From contig JAFKAC010000211.1 in assembly GCA_025766275.1 (NCBI GenBank), positions 1 through 64,000 of the forward strand: a DNA stretch of 64,000 nucleotides, read 5' to 3'. The stretch comes from Lactarius indigo. Taxonomy: Eukaryota; Basidiomycota; Agaricomycetes; Russulales; Russulaceae. How positions within the stretch are numbered: position 1 is the first letter of the stretch; the number at the start of each line of letters is the position of its first letter. The position numbers and the translations under genes are program-made. Of the stretch, positions 44,969 through 57,231 are shown in pieces. The notes under the pieces were generated by a model. It was not told the origin of the DNA. It was given only the letters and a program-made list of their open reading frames with translations, and searched no databases.

Positions 44969-46336
44969 CACTTTACTCTAATCTACACATACGTTCTTTG
45001 GTCGTGTTTGCTCCCTAATCTTACCCCTCTACGTACTTATGCAACTCGACCAATTGTGATCTTGATCGAAGTTGTGATCATCATGTATTCACGGAACCTT
45101 CTTTCGATTTCATATAGGGGCTTGACTGTGAATGTAAAACTCTGGACACATCCAAATGTTCAGGTCCAGAGAAAGATTAACAAACGGGCCGCGAAAATGT
45201 GGGTCTGACAGTCTTTCTGATAGTGGCACATCGAACTTGGAGGTCGAGTTAACGCGGACGTGGGTGAGACACTAGATGATTCATGGCGAGAATGATCCCT
45301 CGATTAGAGACCGGTGAAAGTTGAGCCGGTGTACCTTAGAGTGACCTTTGGCAATTGGCGTGATCACATCAAAACCGAGGTAACTTACAACTTACCATGG
45401 TACATGGACTATGACAAACATTCTGTTCAGGAATTTTTAAGATTAGATCACCATGTCGGGGTTGTGTAGACCCACCGAAGAAAGCAGATCAGTATTGAGG
45501 GTAGTCTTCTGTATTAACAGACCTGTGTCCAGGACCTTGCCAGTGAAAGTTCAACAAGCCTCTGTGTTAGAGGGAGGGCACCACCAAGCCTAGCCCGGCT
45601 ATCCCGTCTTGATGCCGTCAGACCCTCAGAGAGGTGCTCAAATTTTTGTGACACCATTTTTAAAATCAGCAGACGCTAGAGCTCAGGAGACAGTCGAATG
45701 AGCACGAAATTGTAATTCTTGGTCTCGAACCGTGACTGTCAAGTGTCATGTGACATGCTAATCAAGATTTATGTTAGTCGCTTCGCCGTTGTCATTTCCC
45801 CTGACGATGATATACGTGGACGCATTCACCTTGGCGTTCACACTGTCCTGGAAAAATACATTTGCCTATGAGGTCGTACGTCATGTCAGGATGACGGTGT
45901 GTTGTTCAAGCCTTTGAGCGCACTTGATATATTTCTGCAATAAACTATAAGCACTGCCAACTGGGCGCTTCCAACTCTACAACGTCAAGGACCTAGCGCC
46001 GGTCCACAACAGTGGCTGCAGACCCCAAGCGACGAATTGTATAACCTCAGAATAGATCCGCCTCTTACATGCGGTCGCCACCGGAGCAAGTCCGAAGCGG
46101 CCATGACTCAGGGACACTATCGAATGGGACAGATACAGTAACCCAGATCGAAATCTGCACAAGGCTCCCGAACCCCGCTTCTAATCAACGCCAGGGCTGG
46201 ACGAAAACCCTCTTTTGGTAAAAATGGACTAGTGGTTTTCTGATCTGCCTCTAAAATACGAGGGTTTTGCGCATGCTATTTCTCCGCTCCCTTGCCCGCC
46301 CTCCCTGTTCTCTAACGTCGCTCACGGTACGACAGT
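44969..46336. other. spacer of the seven-helix tandem unit
   Basis: No gene seen. About 44990-45110 and 45345-45360 (ggcaattggcgt) correspond to 48240-48360 and 48510-48525 after copy 2, so the duplicated unit includes a few hundred bases of 3' flank. Confidence 0.5.
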
Positions 46337-48225
46337 ATGCCGATTTTCGCGACGGTCATCTCGTCGAACGCTGCGCTGGTTGCCAACAATATACGGATTT
46401 CTGCGATATCTGTCACGGCCTACGAGTGCGCTTTACATTTCTCCGATACTCTCTTGCACCTGAAAACGTGCCAGGTATCTCTTGACTCTACCCGCAGAGT
46501 ACCGCTTTTACAGGGCATTTTACCGCAACAACTATCGATTGAGGTGTCAACCGCTGCCTTTAATATCCAATGCACACAACTAATCATTGTATAGCACCAG
46601 CCTGGTCCTGTTTGTTCTCATCCGGTCAGTTTTTTCTTCTCCTTAGGAGACAATTCTGGTCTGAGGCAGATCTTAGATATATTGGCCTCATCACAGGGGC
46701 TTTGGGTAATTGGGAGTTCTTCTCGCAGAACTTCACCCCCGAGTCTTGCCGCAGACTCTTCCTTCTTCCAACTATATTCCGAAGTTCGTTTTATATCATG
46801 GCGACACTACGACGGACTAAATGAAAACGTAGTGTTTCTAAGTATGGTGTCACAAGCGATAGTTGGTTTACGGTGCGTAACTTGAATGGTATCCGGATTG
46901 GTCTACCACGCCTGATATCTCGCGCACTCTGTAGAGCGTACACCATTTCCCGCAAGAATCAGAAAGTGGGTATTGTGCTGCTGTCTAGCTATATTTTTAC
47001 GTCTGCAGTGAGTACCACAGTCATCTCGCGCGGCTCACGCATGCTTCATGTGTGTTCCTAGGTGCAATGGTTCGCACAAATATATAATCGTGTTCGTACG
47101 TCGTCTCAGTCTCTAATCTCTAACGTAGCTTACTTTGTGCTTAAACCTAGCTGTATTCATCGACGTAAGCGATCCTCTGCCTTCTGAGTTGCCACGGACC
47201 ATGCCACTAACGCCGATTTTGACCATTAGGGAACGTGAGTCAATCCAGCTCCAAGCATTGTGCATGGTCTCATACCCACCCGTCTAGCTGTGGAGCGGCA
47301 AGCACGCGACCCACTCTGTTTCTCTCTCCTTGGTTGTTCTACCTCGCCGGAATGTTTTACGATCTTCTCACGTTAATAATCTCAATGGGGTATCTATTCA
47401 AGTACCATTCGAGTTCACCATTGTATGTGACAATCGTATTTTATAATTGTCACTAATTGAATCCCCCTAGTACATCCCGTCTTGTGAAGATGTAAGTCAC
47501 CATCAACTCACGACTTTCTCTTCAAAGCCGATGAGTATACTATAGGATGATTTATGATGGACTGGGGTACTTTGTTGCCCTGACGGGTAGGCTGTTCTAC
47601 TACAACCCTCCCTCCTTCGGTGACTCACAAAGTCCACATCTCCACAGTGGTCAACACGATAAATGCTATACTAACAAGAACTACCAATAGCATCCTTCAG
47701 GTCAGATCAGTTATTTGCACTCCAAGCTCGTACTCACTAGCTTGTTGTTTGCGGAGTTCAGGTGTCTGGGTGCGTCATATGATTTTCTTTCTGTTGTCCT
47801 ACTTATTGTTTCCAGTGGGCCGCTGGGTGGTCTCTTGACGTTCATTATGAGTCAAAGAATTCTTATTAATCTTCAAAGTTTGCTTCTCTTCCACCTGATA
47901 AGAACAGAACACCTGACGGACTACGAATATTAGATGTAAGCGAGGAGCGGTTGCATACCGAAACCCCACCGTATGTCCATCGCTCGACCCACAGCTTGAG
48001 CGCCAAAGGTACGTTATCCCGCGAGACGTGGTGGGCTTTAGGTCGACCCAGGATACAGACAGGCCCTCGAGTGGAGATCATCATCTCCACCACCAGGAGG
48101 GTACCGAACTAATTCAAGTGCGAGTCGATCGCTCTGTCGTTGTCGGTGTAGGGCCATGGAATGCCGAACCGAATGACGAGTCTTGCCGCAAGCCAGAGGT
48201 CAAATGGGATCAAGGAATTGTCTAG
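46337..48225 (+). CDS. seven-helix DUF6533-type membrane protein, copy 2, broken tail
   Basis: Same fifteen-exon plan (46337-46425, 46475-46543, 46595-46624, 46677-46783, 46833-46872, 46935-47007, 47062-47095, 47151-47234, 47296-47422, 47471-47491, 47546-47586, 47648-47700, 47762-47769, 47816-47877, then from 47934). All helices are intact (LVLFVLIRYIGLITGALG, MVSQAIVGLRAYTISRK, LSPWLFYLAGMFYDLL, FIMSQRILINLQ). In the last exon the frame stops at TAA 48110-48112, giving 338 residues. The tail homologous to copy 1 (RSVVVGVG, ESCRKPEVKWDQGIV) continues in another frame to TAG 48223-48225. No intron of suitable length joins the two, so a small frameshift near 48010-48050 is likely. The membrane part may still be made. 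Confidence 0.75.
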
Positions 48226-49945
48226 CGGAGCAGTAGCAATTATCTTTACACTCACATCCACCTACCTTACGTCCGTTGGCCGTGCTCGCTCCCTAATGTA
48301 GTTTTTATGCTATGTTGCTGTTGGCTGTCGTGTTGTGTCCTTCGCGTATTCACAGAATATTTTCGATCTCGGTTTAGAAGCTCTCTCCATCTCCATCTAA
48401 CGCTGTAACATAAAATGACGGTCAGGGTTTGTGGTGTCGAAGAATTATCAATTGTGACATATCGATCCATCATAGCAGTTGCCCCGCATTAATGCTGAAG
48501 AGCACCTCGGCAATTGGCGTAATCGGCAAACTGTCCTAAGTGAGTGCACGACGCCAGGCCAGTGGTGGCTCCGAGTCGTCCGCAGGGGTGTCCTGTCAGT
48601 TCTCATGGGCTTCGAAGCAGCCTTTCGCTGTGGTGTCGAACTCTCAGTTGTCTGTCTGCCCATCGTAATCTTGGGCCCATGCCAGTGCGGCGTGCTTGGA
48701 CCCGAACCCTCCTGTCCGTGCACAGCGTTCCACGTGGCTACTCTGGAAAAAAATTCCGGGCCACTCCTCGTAATGACCATTAGCAATGCGGGGGTTTATC
48801 CGGGAGCTCGGGTTTCTTCTGCCGTGTAGGCCAGCGTCCATCCTTCGCCGCCATCTGTCAACCGCAGCTGCGGCCGCGACGCAGCCCACGCCACCGCAGT
48901 CTCGGCAGTGACCGGTGACCAGCCAGTCCTGCCGATCATCCCCAGTGTTCTGCAGAGTTCGGGTGCTTTATACACCCATTGGGCTAAGTGCCATCGTGTT
49001 AGAAACGGCGTGCCGCTACTCCTCGGAGTCTCGACTTTGGGTCGCATTTTTCTATGGGGCGATCACAATTGAGCCCGCCACTTGGGCCATTCTTATGGAG
49101 GCTAGGAGGTCGGTGGCTTTTGACCCCACGTGTGTATATCCTTGCCCCCCCCAGATCACCATTGGCGTGCCGACAATGGGGCGGACAAGCACATGTGGGC
49201 CACGGCCCTCCCGCCACATTGCCTTGGGCATAGTTGCCGGATCAATGCGGTGTCATTGTACGGTTTCCAGGTCTAAACCTTGAAGCTTGAAGTCATGGTT
49301 TGATGGTTCTCACCGTGACACCTGTTCAAAAAAACACTGGGGGTCATCAATCATCCAAGGTCGCCAAGATATACAAACTGTCAGAACTGTGCTAACTGGG
49401 TACAGTACGTAAAATCGGGATGCATTAGGGCGAGCTTCTTTGGGGAAAGCACTCCTGGTGAGCGCTACCGTGGAATCACTCCGCCGATTTACAATCATCT
49501 CAAATTTCGTGAAAGTGCTATGCTCACCCTGCGGACAAGTAGACATTAGTGTTTTTGGTTTGTTCTCCGCTAGGGTCCACTGTAACATACCGTTCTAACG
49601 GCCAAAGCACCGTTGTTATTGAATATTGAACCCTTGCATTGGAAAATCATAGCAAGTTGACAAATGATACGATACAGGCGCCCATAGCATCTTTGGTTAC
49701 CGTACTGTTACAAAGACGAGATAGTTGGAATTTCGTATATATTCGCACTTAGACCTCTATGTCCACGCCCGATGCATTAGGCGCGCTCGTAGCATCCCCC
49801 AGACGTTTGCCAACTGATCCACAGGTACCGTACGTGTCAAAAGTCGGAGTTCTGTGCATGTGGAGATACGTACTGTACAACTGCGATAGGAATACTGTAC
49901 CCCCGTACCCACACATCGCGAACCAATGCATAATCCCCCTACGGG
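48226..49945. other. gene-free stretch between seven-helix copy 2 and RIT1
   Basis: Begins with the repeated 3' flank of the seven-helix unit (to about 48530). The rest has overlapping frames up to about 120 codons on both strands with no recognised family or splice structure. Confidence 0.4.
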
Positions 49946-51901
49946 TTATGACCGTATTGTAGCTCCAGCCCCAGCCTCCCCGCGACGTGAGCGCGGGGAA
50001 AGCAGAAAGTCGTTGATCCGTTTCAAAATGGCGCGCGAAGGGTTCGTTTGTGGTCGACTTGCGATGACCCACTCCAGGCGAGTGCGCACCGAGCTTTTGC
50101 TGATCTCGGCGTCGCCCCTTGTGCCATGTGGCTTACCAGCGTCGTCGAAGAACAGCTGCAGTAGTACGAGTGCTACCCCAACGCCCGCATCGCTGCCCGC
50201 AACGCAGATCGCTCGCCCGAGAGCGAGGTGCGTACTCGCAAATGAGGTTACACAGGGTAGGACTTCGTGTAAAAAGACGTGCTGCCCACGCTTTCCTGGG
50301 GGCAGACGTACGCGGAGCACTCGGGATGACGAGTCTCCTGGCGCTGCATCGGGCAGGGCGTTAGAGGGTGTCGGTGCGGGATGGCTTGCGTCGGTGTTGT
50401 CTGATGGAGCGTCTGACTCTGAATCGTCTACGATGACGAACGCAGTTTCCTCCGTAGTGCCTGATGGGCTAGACACGATGGCTTGAAGATCTCGTGGTAG
50501 GTCCGCGAGAGAGCAGAGCAGGACCCGACCACCGACCTTCGTCACAGGTGTTGGGGCGGATCTCCATGCTCCTGGAGGTCCGCCGTCGCCAGCACCACCA
50601 TGACTAGGCACCGCGTCTCGTGGCGTCGTCGCTACCAGTCGAGCAACAAGCGTCTCAAGTTGCGCACGAGGACACGCAAGCAGTTCTGCGCGATGTTGCC
50701 AGAATATCCCCGGCGTTAGGCCCTACACGCACCCCCGACCCCCATGTTGCGATTTGTGTTGTATTATATCCACCGAAATAATCATAAAAATATGTCTTGT
50801 CAGAGCTAATAGAGGGCGCACCTGACCCCACAATTCGTGGTCGTCGCCCGAACCTTGAACGTACGAGAACCCTCCCGCACGACGCCCGAATCCCATAAGT
50901 CCTACGTCTCCCAAGCCGCATTCATCGGCAATATCGATAGCGCACGACGCGCTCACGCATATAACCGGTAAGAACGCTGCGTCGGGCGCGATGTGCGGGA
51001 AACGACCAGAAGCGGGCGTGACCCACAGAGGGCGCAATGGCCGATCCAGCGTCGGGAGCACGTACGATGAGTCCTAGAAATCGTTAGCCAACTCGGAGGT
51101 AGGGGACACCACACGTACCGCAAGGCCAGCGGCCCACCCATCGAGGCGCGCGGCGATCTGCGCGTGCTCGTGCGCACCGACTATACCGGGCGGGGTGCGC
51201 AGATCCCCATCCCAGAGCAACGGTGTTTGCGCCTCCTCAGAGTCGCTCGCGGCGCCCGCCCCGTCTGAAGATACGGCTGGGCCAGCAGCATCGGGCCCAC
51301 GCCGCAAGCGCAAGGCGCGGTTGACGACGACACACCATATTGGTACGGTTTTGGAGAGCGCGTCTGGGAGACGTTTGCCTGCGCGCGTCGAGTCGACGAG
51401 GATGATCCTGTATTATTGGTGCTCAGATGTAGGGTTTGCGACTCGCAAGAGGCAATTGTAGTGGGATGGAAGACGTACCCGCCGTGGGCCGCAACAACGG
51501 GCAGTAAGTGCAGGTTCGGGCGACGGAGGTTGAACGACCAGTTGCCGTGATGTCCGTCGGTACTCTTGAAGTATGCGCTGGTGCCAGGATGGGCCTGTGT
51601 GTGCGAAACGCCGTCACTAGGCCGCCTGGAGCGCATGCGCGCAGTAAAGGATGCATGAAGATACAATGGAAGGATCGGTGTACCACGCTCCGCAACGGAG
51701 ATTCGCTATTCGCGGGACTTGTCAGCGTGGAAAGGGCAGATAGAGTTGAACAACACTACGTATAAGCGGAAGCGCGGGGTAGGCCGCGCGCACTTGGTTG
51801 ACGAATGCGATGTCAGCCCCAATGGATTGGATGCGATTGTAAATATCGAGAGACTCGCGTCGGATGTAGGCAAAGGCAGACACCTCGGGTGTGTCGGGCA
51901 T
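49946..51901 (-). CDS. RIT1: initiator tRNA phosphoribosyl transferase (Rit1)
   Basis: Six exons (51901-51760, 51705-51665, 51594-51479, 51407-51119, 51073-50822, 50722-49946) give 538 residues. Rit1 adds a 2'-O-ribosyl phosphate at position 64 of initiator tRNA-Met, keeping it out of elongation. Landmarks: RRESLDIYNRIQSIGADIAFV, LRCGAWYTDPS, AYFKSTDGHHGNWSFNLRR and NLHLLPVVAAHGG. IILVDSTRAGKRLPDALSKTVPIW then leads to a C-terminal DUSP-like domain ending VRTRLEWVIASRPQTNPSRA and LKRINDFLLSP. The insertion between DSTRAGK and the C-terminal part is Ser/Asp-rich and variable. The start (MPDTPEVSAFAYI) is the first ATG in the frame. Confidence 0.92.
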
Positions 51902-52218
51902 AAAGGAGGGACAACTGCGAATGGATCGCAAGTCCGAGTCGATTCCTAGTTGATACGTTAATCACTTGAGAGTGGGCCAATCCGCCCGGCGTCGTCGCCT
52001 CGTCGACACGGACAAAAATAGTCTTTACAGTATGATCGTTAATCGTTACTAAAAGCTACAGAACTATGCAAGTTAAGTTCTACAGTATTGTTTATATCTA
52101 GAGATCGAGCAATGTCCGATTATAGTCAGAACATTTGGTACAAAGAGATTAAAGCAGGATACCAATATAATGTCATGACGGGGCGTAAGAAATCTACACA
52201 GGTCCCAGAGAGAGGCAT
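51902..52218. other. short intergenic gap RIT1 / LRR gene
   Basis: 317 bp, AT-rich in the middle (52020-52190); holds the RIT1 promoter and the 3' end of the LRR gene. Nothing else seen. Confidence 0.5.
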
Positions 52219-53696
52219 TCAGCCAACCAGGCATGCACCGCACGCCTGAACGCCCGACCCGCGAAGGTCACAGTTCTGTAACTGCCCACCACACAGTGCC
52301 GCGCTCTGCGCTGCACTCAGCGTTAGTGGTTCATTATTGACAATGCTAAAAGTCATAGTGGTCAGCCACGCAACGACGATGATATTTCCCAGCGACGTAC
52401 AGAGAACGGAGATGACCATCCAAAATGCTTGGGGGCAACGACGAGCCGACCTGGGCATTGCGAACGAGGATCAGGGTGGTGATGTTCTGCATTGTATCTG
52501 GAAGCGGGCCAAGCGCCGTATTTTCGAGATGTAGAGTGACGAGCTCGGTCAACGCGCCAAATGGTTCCGGGAAAGCGCCAGCTACGAGTCGAGTTAGTAC
52601 ATTGCCTACCCGCATCCCCGAGAGACGTACCGGGAGAATTACCGTCACCGATGATTTCGAGGGTCTCGAGCGCGGTGAGATTGGTGAACTCGACAGGAAG
52701 GGACGCGGGGATAGCAGGGGAGGACAACTGTCTTCAGAAGAGTCAGTCGCGCCTTGATTAAGGGCATACGGAAACTTACAAGGACGATACACGGCCAGCG
52801 CCGTCGCAACGCACGCCGGCCCAAGTACAGAACCTGACGTCCTTGACCCAGCCTCCCGCTTCGAGTCCCGTCCGCCCCTGTTGACCAGCATCCTCCCACA
52901 GGGACCGTAATCCGCAGAACTGCGTCGCATCCAGTGCGGCAGGGTACACCGCCGTGGCGCTGGGCGGCAACGCCGCGAGGAGGGGAAGACACGTGCCGCA
53001 CGGGTACCCGGTGGGGTTGCTCGGCGCATTGAGCGTGTACTGCGATATGCACTGCTGCGTGTTAGCCGGAAGCTGGTCCGTGGTCGTAGGCGCGCTGGCG
53101 GGTGGGGCCGCAACAGCGAGGGAGGCGGGTAGTTGGGACGACGAAAACGAGCGGACGTCGAGAACGGTCACGTTGATGAAGAGGTAGAGCAAGAAGACGG
53201 CGAGTGCGGCGAGTAGGGCCCGATCGCGCAGCCTTTGCATGCGCGTCGGTGGCGGCTGCTGGCTGTGGCAAACGCACTGGGGGGGTTGCTTGCGTACATT
53301 AAGTGGCCGCCACTCTGGCATGTGCCCGACACCAGGTGGGGGCGGTCCAAGATCTGCAGCAGAACGATTGCCGTCTCGCAGGCTCATTCGGAGATCGTGA
53401 AAGAGGCGCGTGAAGCGGTCTTTGATACTCGATGAGGTGCTTGGAATGCTCGAGTGGCCTGTGAGACCCTTCTCAGGATCAAGAGGTCGTGGGCGGGACG
53501 AGCTGTACATCGTCGACCCGCCGAGGGTGGAATCACGCTCTGGTGGCCACGTAAGTGAATCTGGAGAGAAGTGAGAGCGTTCGATGGCCGGGTCCGATGG
53601 AGGCACCGCGATGGACAGATGCTCCTTGAACCGGGACGACGAAGCGATTGAGTGCTGAGATAAGGGTGTAAGTGAGCGCTGATGAGTTCTACTCAT
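52219..53696 (-). CDS. type II membrane protein with extracellular leucine-rich repeats
   Basis: Four exons (53696-52780, 52731-52631, 52581-52401, 52345-52219) give 441 residues. The first about 155 residues are Ser/Pro-rich and cytosolic. A single span (ALLAALAVFLLYLFINVTVL) follows, then a Cys-containing LRR cap (YPCGTCLPLL, QFCGLRSLW, FCTWAGVRCDGAGRVSSL, the WxGVxC cap found before LRRs). Repeats such as LPVEFTNLTALETLEIIGDG and FPEPFGALTELVTLHLENTALGPLPD follow. The end has a paired-cysteine cap (CGGQLQNCDLRG, ACGACLVG). The fold resembles plant and fungal LRR surface proteins, but there is no kinase domain. Role unknown; cell-wall sensing or adhesion is possible. Divergent from the GGCT gene. 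Confidence 0.8.
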
Positions 53697-53951
53697 CAAG
53701 ACTTGGAACGTATATATGTACGAGAAGGAGAGAAAGTGGGTGCCGTCGAGGAGTGGAGTGGAGTGGGGAAAGAAAACGATGGGGATAATGCAATTAGATT
53801 TTCAGCGCAGAACCCAGCAGCTCAGAACAATGGCCTGAGCAACCATTGTCGTTCGAAACGTTCTTGTTGGGAGTTGGGACAATGAACGCAACAATAGACG
53901 TCGGTGCATGAAACACGGGCCGGCTACCGCGGTGCTCGCCTGACTCACATC

Positions 53952-54506
53952 ATGCCCGCCGACGACGACACTAAGAAACGCGGAATCAAACCGACTCTCT
54001 ACTTTGGTTACGGGAGTAATCTATGGATAGACCAGATGAACCGCCGCTGCCCCGATAACAAGTACATCGGGCTTGGTGTACTCCGCGAGTGGTGAGCATC
54101 ACCAGACCGTTGTTCTATTCGTCTCAACGACGTCCACAGGTGTTGGATCATAAATCAGCGTGGTTATGCCAACGTTGTTTCTTCTCCTGGGGATTACGTG
54201 TATGGTTTCATCTACGAGATCAACTCCAAGGACGAGCAGTCGTTGGACAAGTACGAAGGTGTTCCCCACAGCTATGAAAAGAGGATCATTCCACTCGAGT
54301 TGATCACTCGTTCCAGTGATGGAGAAACGAAGGAGAAGAAGACCGTCGATGCGTTGGTGTACATAGATTTTTCCCGTACCAGCCGCGATGTCCCAAAGAC
54401 GGAGTATATCCACCGCATCAACATGGGAATCAAGGACGCCCTTCAGAAGGGCGTTTCCAAGTCTTATGTCGACAAATACGTTAGACCATTCATACCCCCA
54501 GAGTAG
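53952..54506 (+). CDS. gamma-glutamylcyclotransferase-like protein
   Basis: Two exons (53952-54091, 54140-54506) give 168 residues. The N-terminus carries LYFGYGSNLWIDQMNRRCPD, the substrate-binding YGSNL loop of the GGCT/AIG2 fold. YVYGFIYEIN and LDKYEGVPHSYEK follow, whose Glu corresponds to the catalytic acid of human GGCT. Enzymes of this fold cyclise gamma-glutamyl peptides to 5-oxoproline in glutathione turnover. The substrate of this fungal subgroup is not established. Ends only 33 bp from the convergent KRI1 gene, so the 3' ends of the two transcripts probably overlap. Confidence 0.87.
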
Positions 54507-54539
54507 AATATCAGTTTCAATGCACACCTCTTTTTCGCG

Positions 54540-56956
54540 TTATTCCGCCAGCTGTTCAATAGGCTGAGCAGACTTTTTCTGTCTCCTCCGCTTCTTCACG
54601 GGTTCGTCTGTTGCTCCTCCATCCGTTGCTGCATCAGCTTCCGCTGGTGCATGCGTGGCCTTTTCGCGCATCCGTTCCTTCTTTCCCTTCCTCTTCTTTG
54701 CTTTGTTCGAGCCCTCGTTGACATCTACGCTCACGCCACCAGCGCGTTCCGAAAGTTTCTTCTTGAATTCGCCGAGCCGCTCGCCGCGTTTTGCGTCCCA
54801 CGTGTCGCGCTGCTTGCGATACGGGGCGAGCTTTTTCAAGCCAACGTACTCGTTCAGGTCCTTGTCGTCTGCGAGTAAGATCTCCGTAGGAGTCAGCCCG
54901 TATGAGCTCTTCGCCGCTGTGTTGTAGCGGAAGCGCGTGGGCATGCCAGCGACCTGAGCGAAGTCATATGGATGAGCATGGGGTGCAAGCGATGAAAAGA
55001 GACGCACCATATCGTTGAACTCGAGCTCGTACAACTTCTCCATGTACTGGTCAAGCACCCGCTTGCGCATCTCTTCCGTTCCATCCCATTCTACCTCATC
55101 CCACTTGTTCCCACCGTCTTTCAGTGCATCTGCGTCCATCTCATCCACGTCGACCCCATCCACGTCGGTGTCTCTCGCTTTCTTCTTCTCTTTCTTCTTT
55201 GCCTTCTTACGCTCCTTCACGTCGAGGCTAGTTGACACGTGCTGAGCTTCGTCCTCGCTCCGCGGAACAATGTGATCGATGTCAATATCGTCGTCCCACG
55301 TCGGTTTTTCGTCATCACCGTTGGCACCAGCACCGTCCGTCTCGACAAGCATAGCCGCTATCTGTTGATCGTGCGTCGCCGCGTCCCAGTCTCCGTCCAA
55401 ATCTAGCGCCTGTAGGGCTGCGCAACAAAATGAACGATATACTCGCACTAAGAAAGAGGACAAACCCTGGCTGCGCACCCATCCTCCTTCTTTGCCAATG
55501 CGCTCGAGCTTGCCTTCCAATTCTCGCGTCTTGAGCCCCTTTAGACGCTTCACTTCTTCGCGTCGCTGCGCCTTCTCCGCGTCCTTGCGCTCCTGCCGCC
55601 GCTCACGCGCCGCACGGCGGCGTTCTGCGTGCTCCGTTGTCCGTCGCACACTCTCGATAGCACGCGGGAAGGACTGAATGTGTGCCGCGTCGGGTTCTTC
55701 GAAGCGGAAATTGTACGAGCTTTCGAAACGCTCTGCGACTTCGTCGAACTCGTCGTCGTCTTCCTCAAAAAGATCGTTGCTAGCACCAGCATCGACCTCA
55801 ACGCCGGTATGCGTCGCTGAGGGACCAGGATCTTTGGAAGATGAGGCCTGTGCAGTGATCTCCTTATATGTTGGGAGGCGTCGAGCAGAGCGGTCCACCC
55901 ATCCGCGATTCAAAATGTAACTACAGAAAAAATTTAATCATTTCATTCGCTGTTGTATGACGGAAAAGTGGCGCACGCACTTTATCAAAAATTCTTGGTC
56001 TGTTTCCTTCCTCTCTTCTGCATTCTTTCTTCCCTTTTTCTTCTTCTTCTTCTTCCCGGGTTCTGCCTCGGCAGGGTGTACATCTTCTTCTTGACGTACC
56101 TCGTCCTCTGTCTTTCCCTCATCTCCGAGGTCTAAGATCTTTTCGAGCGGACCGACCTCGCGTTCGAGATAGGCGCGATACTCCGCCTCCTCCCGCTCCA
56201 CCTCGTCTCTCGTTTTCTCGCGCAACGTAAACAGACCGCCCTCTTCCTCCCGTTCTGCAACCGCACCATCTGCGGCGGCACCCGCATGAAACGCTGCGAT
56301 GGTTTCGGCGCGCAGTGCAGCCTGCTCCTCAGCGTGTGTTGGTGGCTGCGGCGAGGTGGAACGCGACGAAGACGACGACGACGCAGCCTCGAGCGCGGCG
56401 GCGAGGCGCTGTTCTGGGAGCGTCAGCGGCTTGTCTTCCTTCGTCTTCTTCTTTCTGTGCGTGGGCGAGGGCAGTGTGCCCGACTTGCTGTGCTCCTCTG
56501 TCGCCACCGATAGAGATGGCATGCGTAAGAAACGGCAGCGAGGGAAGAATAATAATGGAATGATCACCTTCGAAAACGTTGCGACTGGCGTCGTAGATGC
56601 CGGGGTCTCGCGACTTGATACGGGCGAGCGTGCGTAGGATGGCGGCGTCGAGTGCGGGAGTGAGCTCTTCACCGTCCTCGTCCTCGCTCTCGTCGGACTC
56701 CGAGTCAGATCCGTCCGAGCTTAGATCTTCCGTATCGGCATCAGAGCCATATTTCTCCTTGACTGCACACAGAAAAAAAAAAGTCAGAGCGACTGGAGAC
56801 GTTCGATGGAAAGGGGTGGTAGCGCGCACGCTTCGCAAGCTCTTCGCGCTCTTTGCGATATTGGAAGGCTTTCGCATAGTGCTCATTAATCGTGAACTGA
56901 TGTACATCATTCTCGTCCTCTTCAGAGGACGTTGAAGAAATCAGTTGTTCTTGCAT
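54540..56956 (-). CDS. KRI1: KRI1-like ribosome biogenesis factor
   Basis: Six exons (56956-56830, 56762-56568, 56497-55981, 55920-55466, 55417-55008, 54953-54540) give 705 residues. Acidic, lysine-rich nucleolar protein required with KRR1 for 40S pre-rRNA processing. The conserved N-terminal segment reads FTINEHYAKAFQYRKEREEL. The central signature is YILNRGWVDRSARRLPTYKEI. The Kri1-C domain shows AGMPTRFRYNTAAKSSYGLTP then LKKLAPYRKQRDTWD. Long Lys/Glu runs (KKKKKKKGRKN, KERKKAKKKEKKKA) fit nucleolar targeting. Broken pieces of this gene's 5' end occur at 60488-60570 and 63231-63420. Confidence 0.93.
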
Positions 56957-57231
56957 TTCGAGAGGAAAGGTTGGCGTCTCTCGGCCCGGAGAACGGCGAC
57001 TAAACGACGGCGCGTCAACGGGTACATCGAATTCGGCAGGTGGTACAAGTTCTAAATCGATCCTGGTTCACTTAATCTTTGGATACTATAGTATACAATG
57101 GTCTGCTAAATATGGGATTGGGAGTAAGAGCTTTCTGATCATGGCTACGCAAGTGGCTACGGCAGCCTTTTGAGCGAAACAATCACTTGATGGGAGAGAT
57201 CGGTTTTGCACCGAACGTCATACGAGACGGC

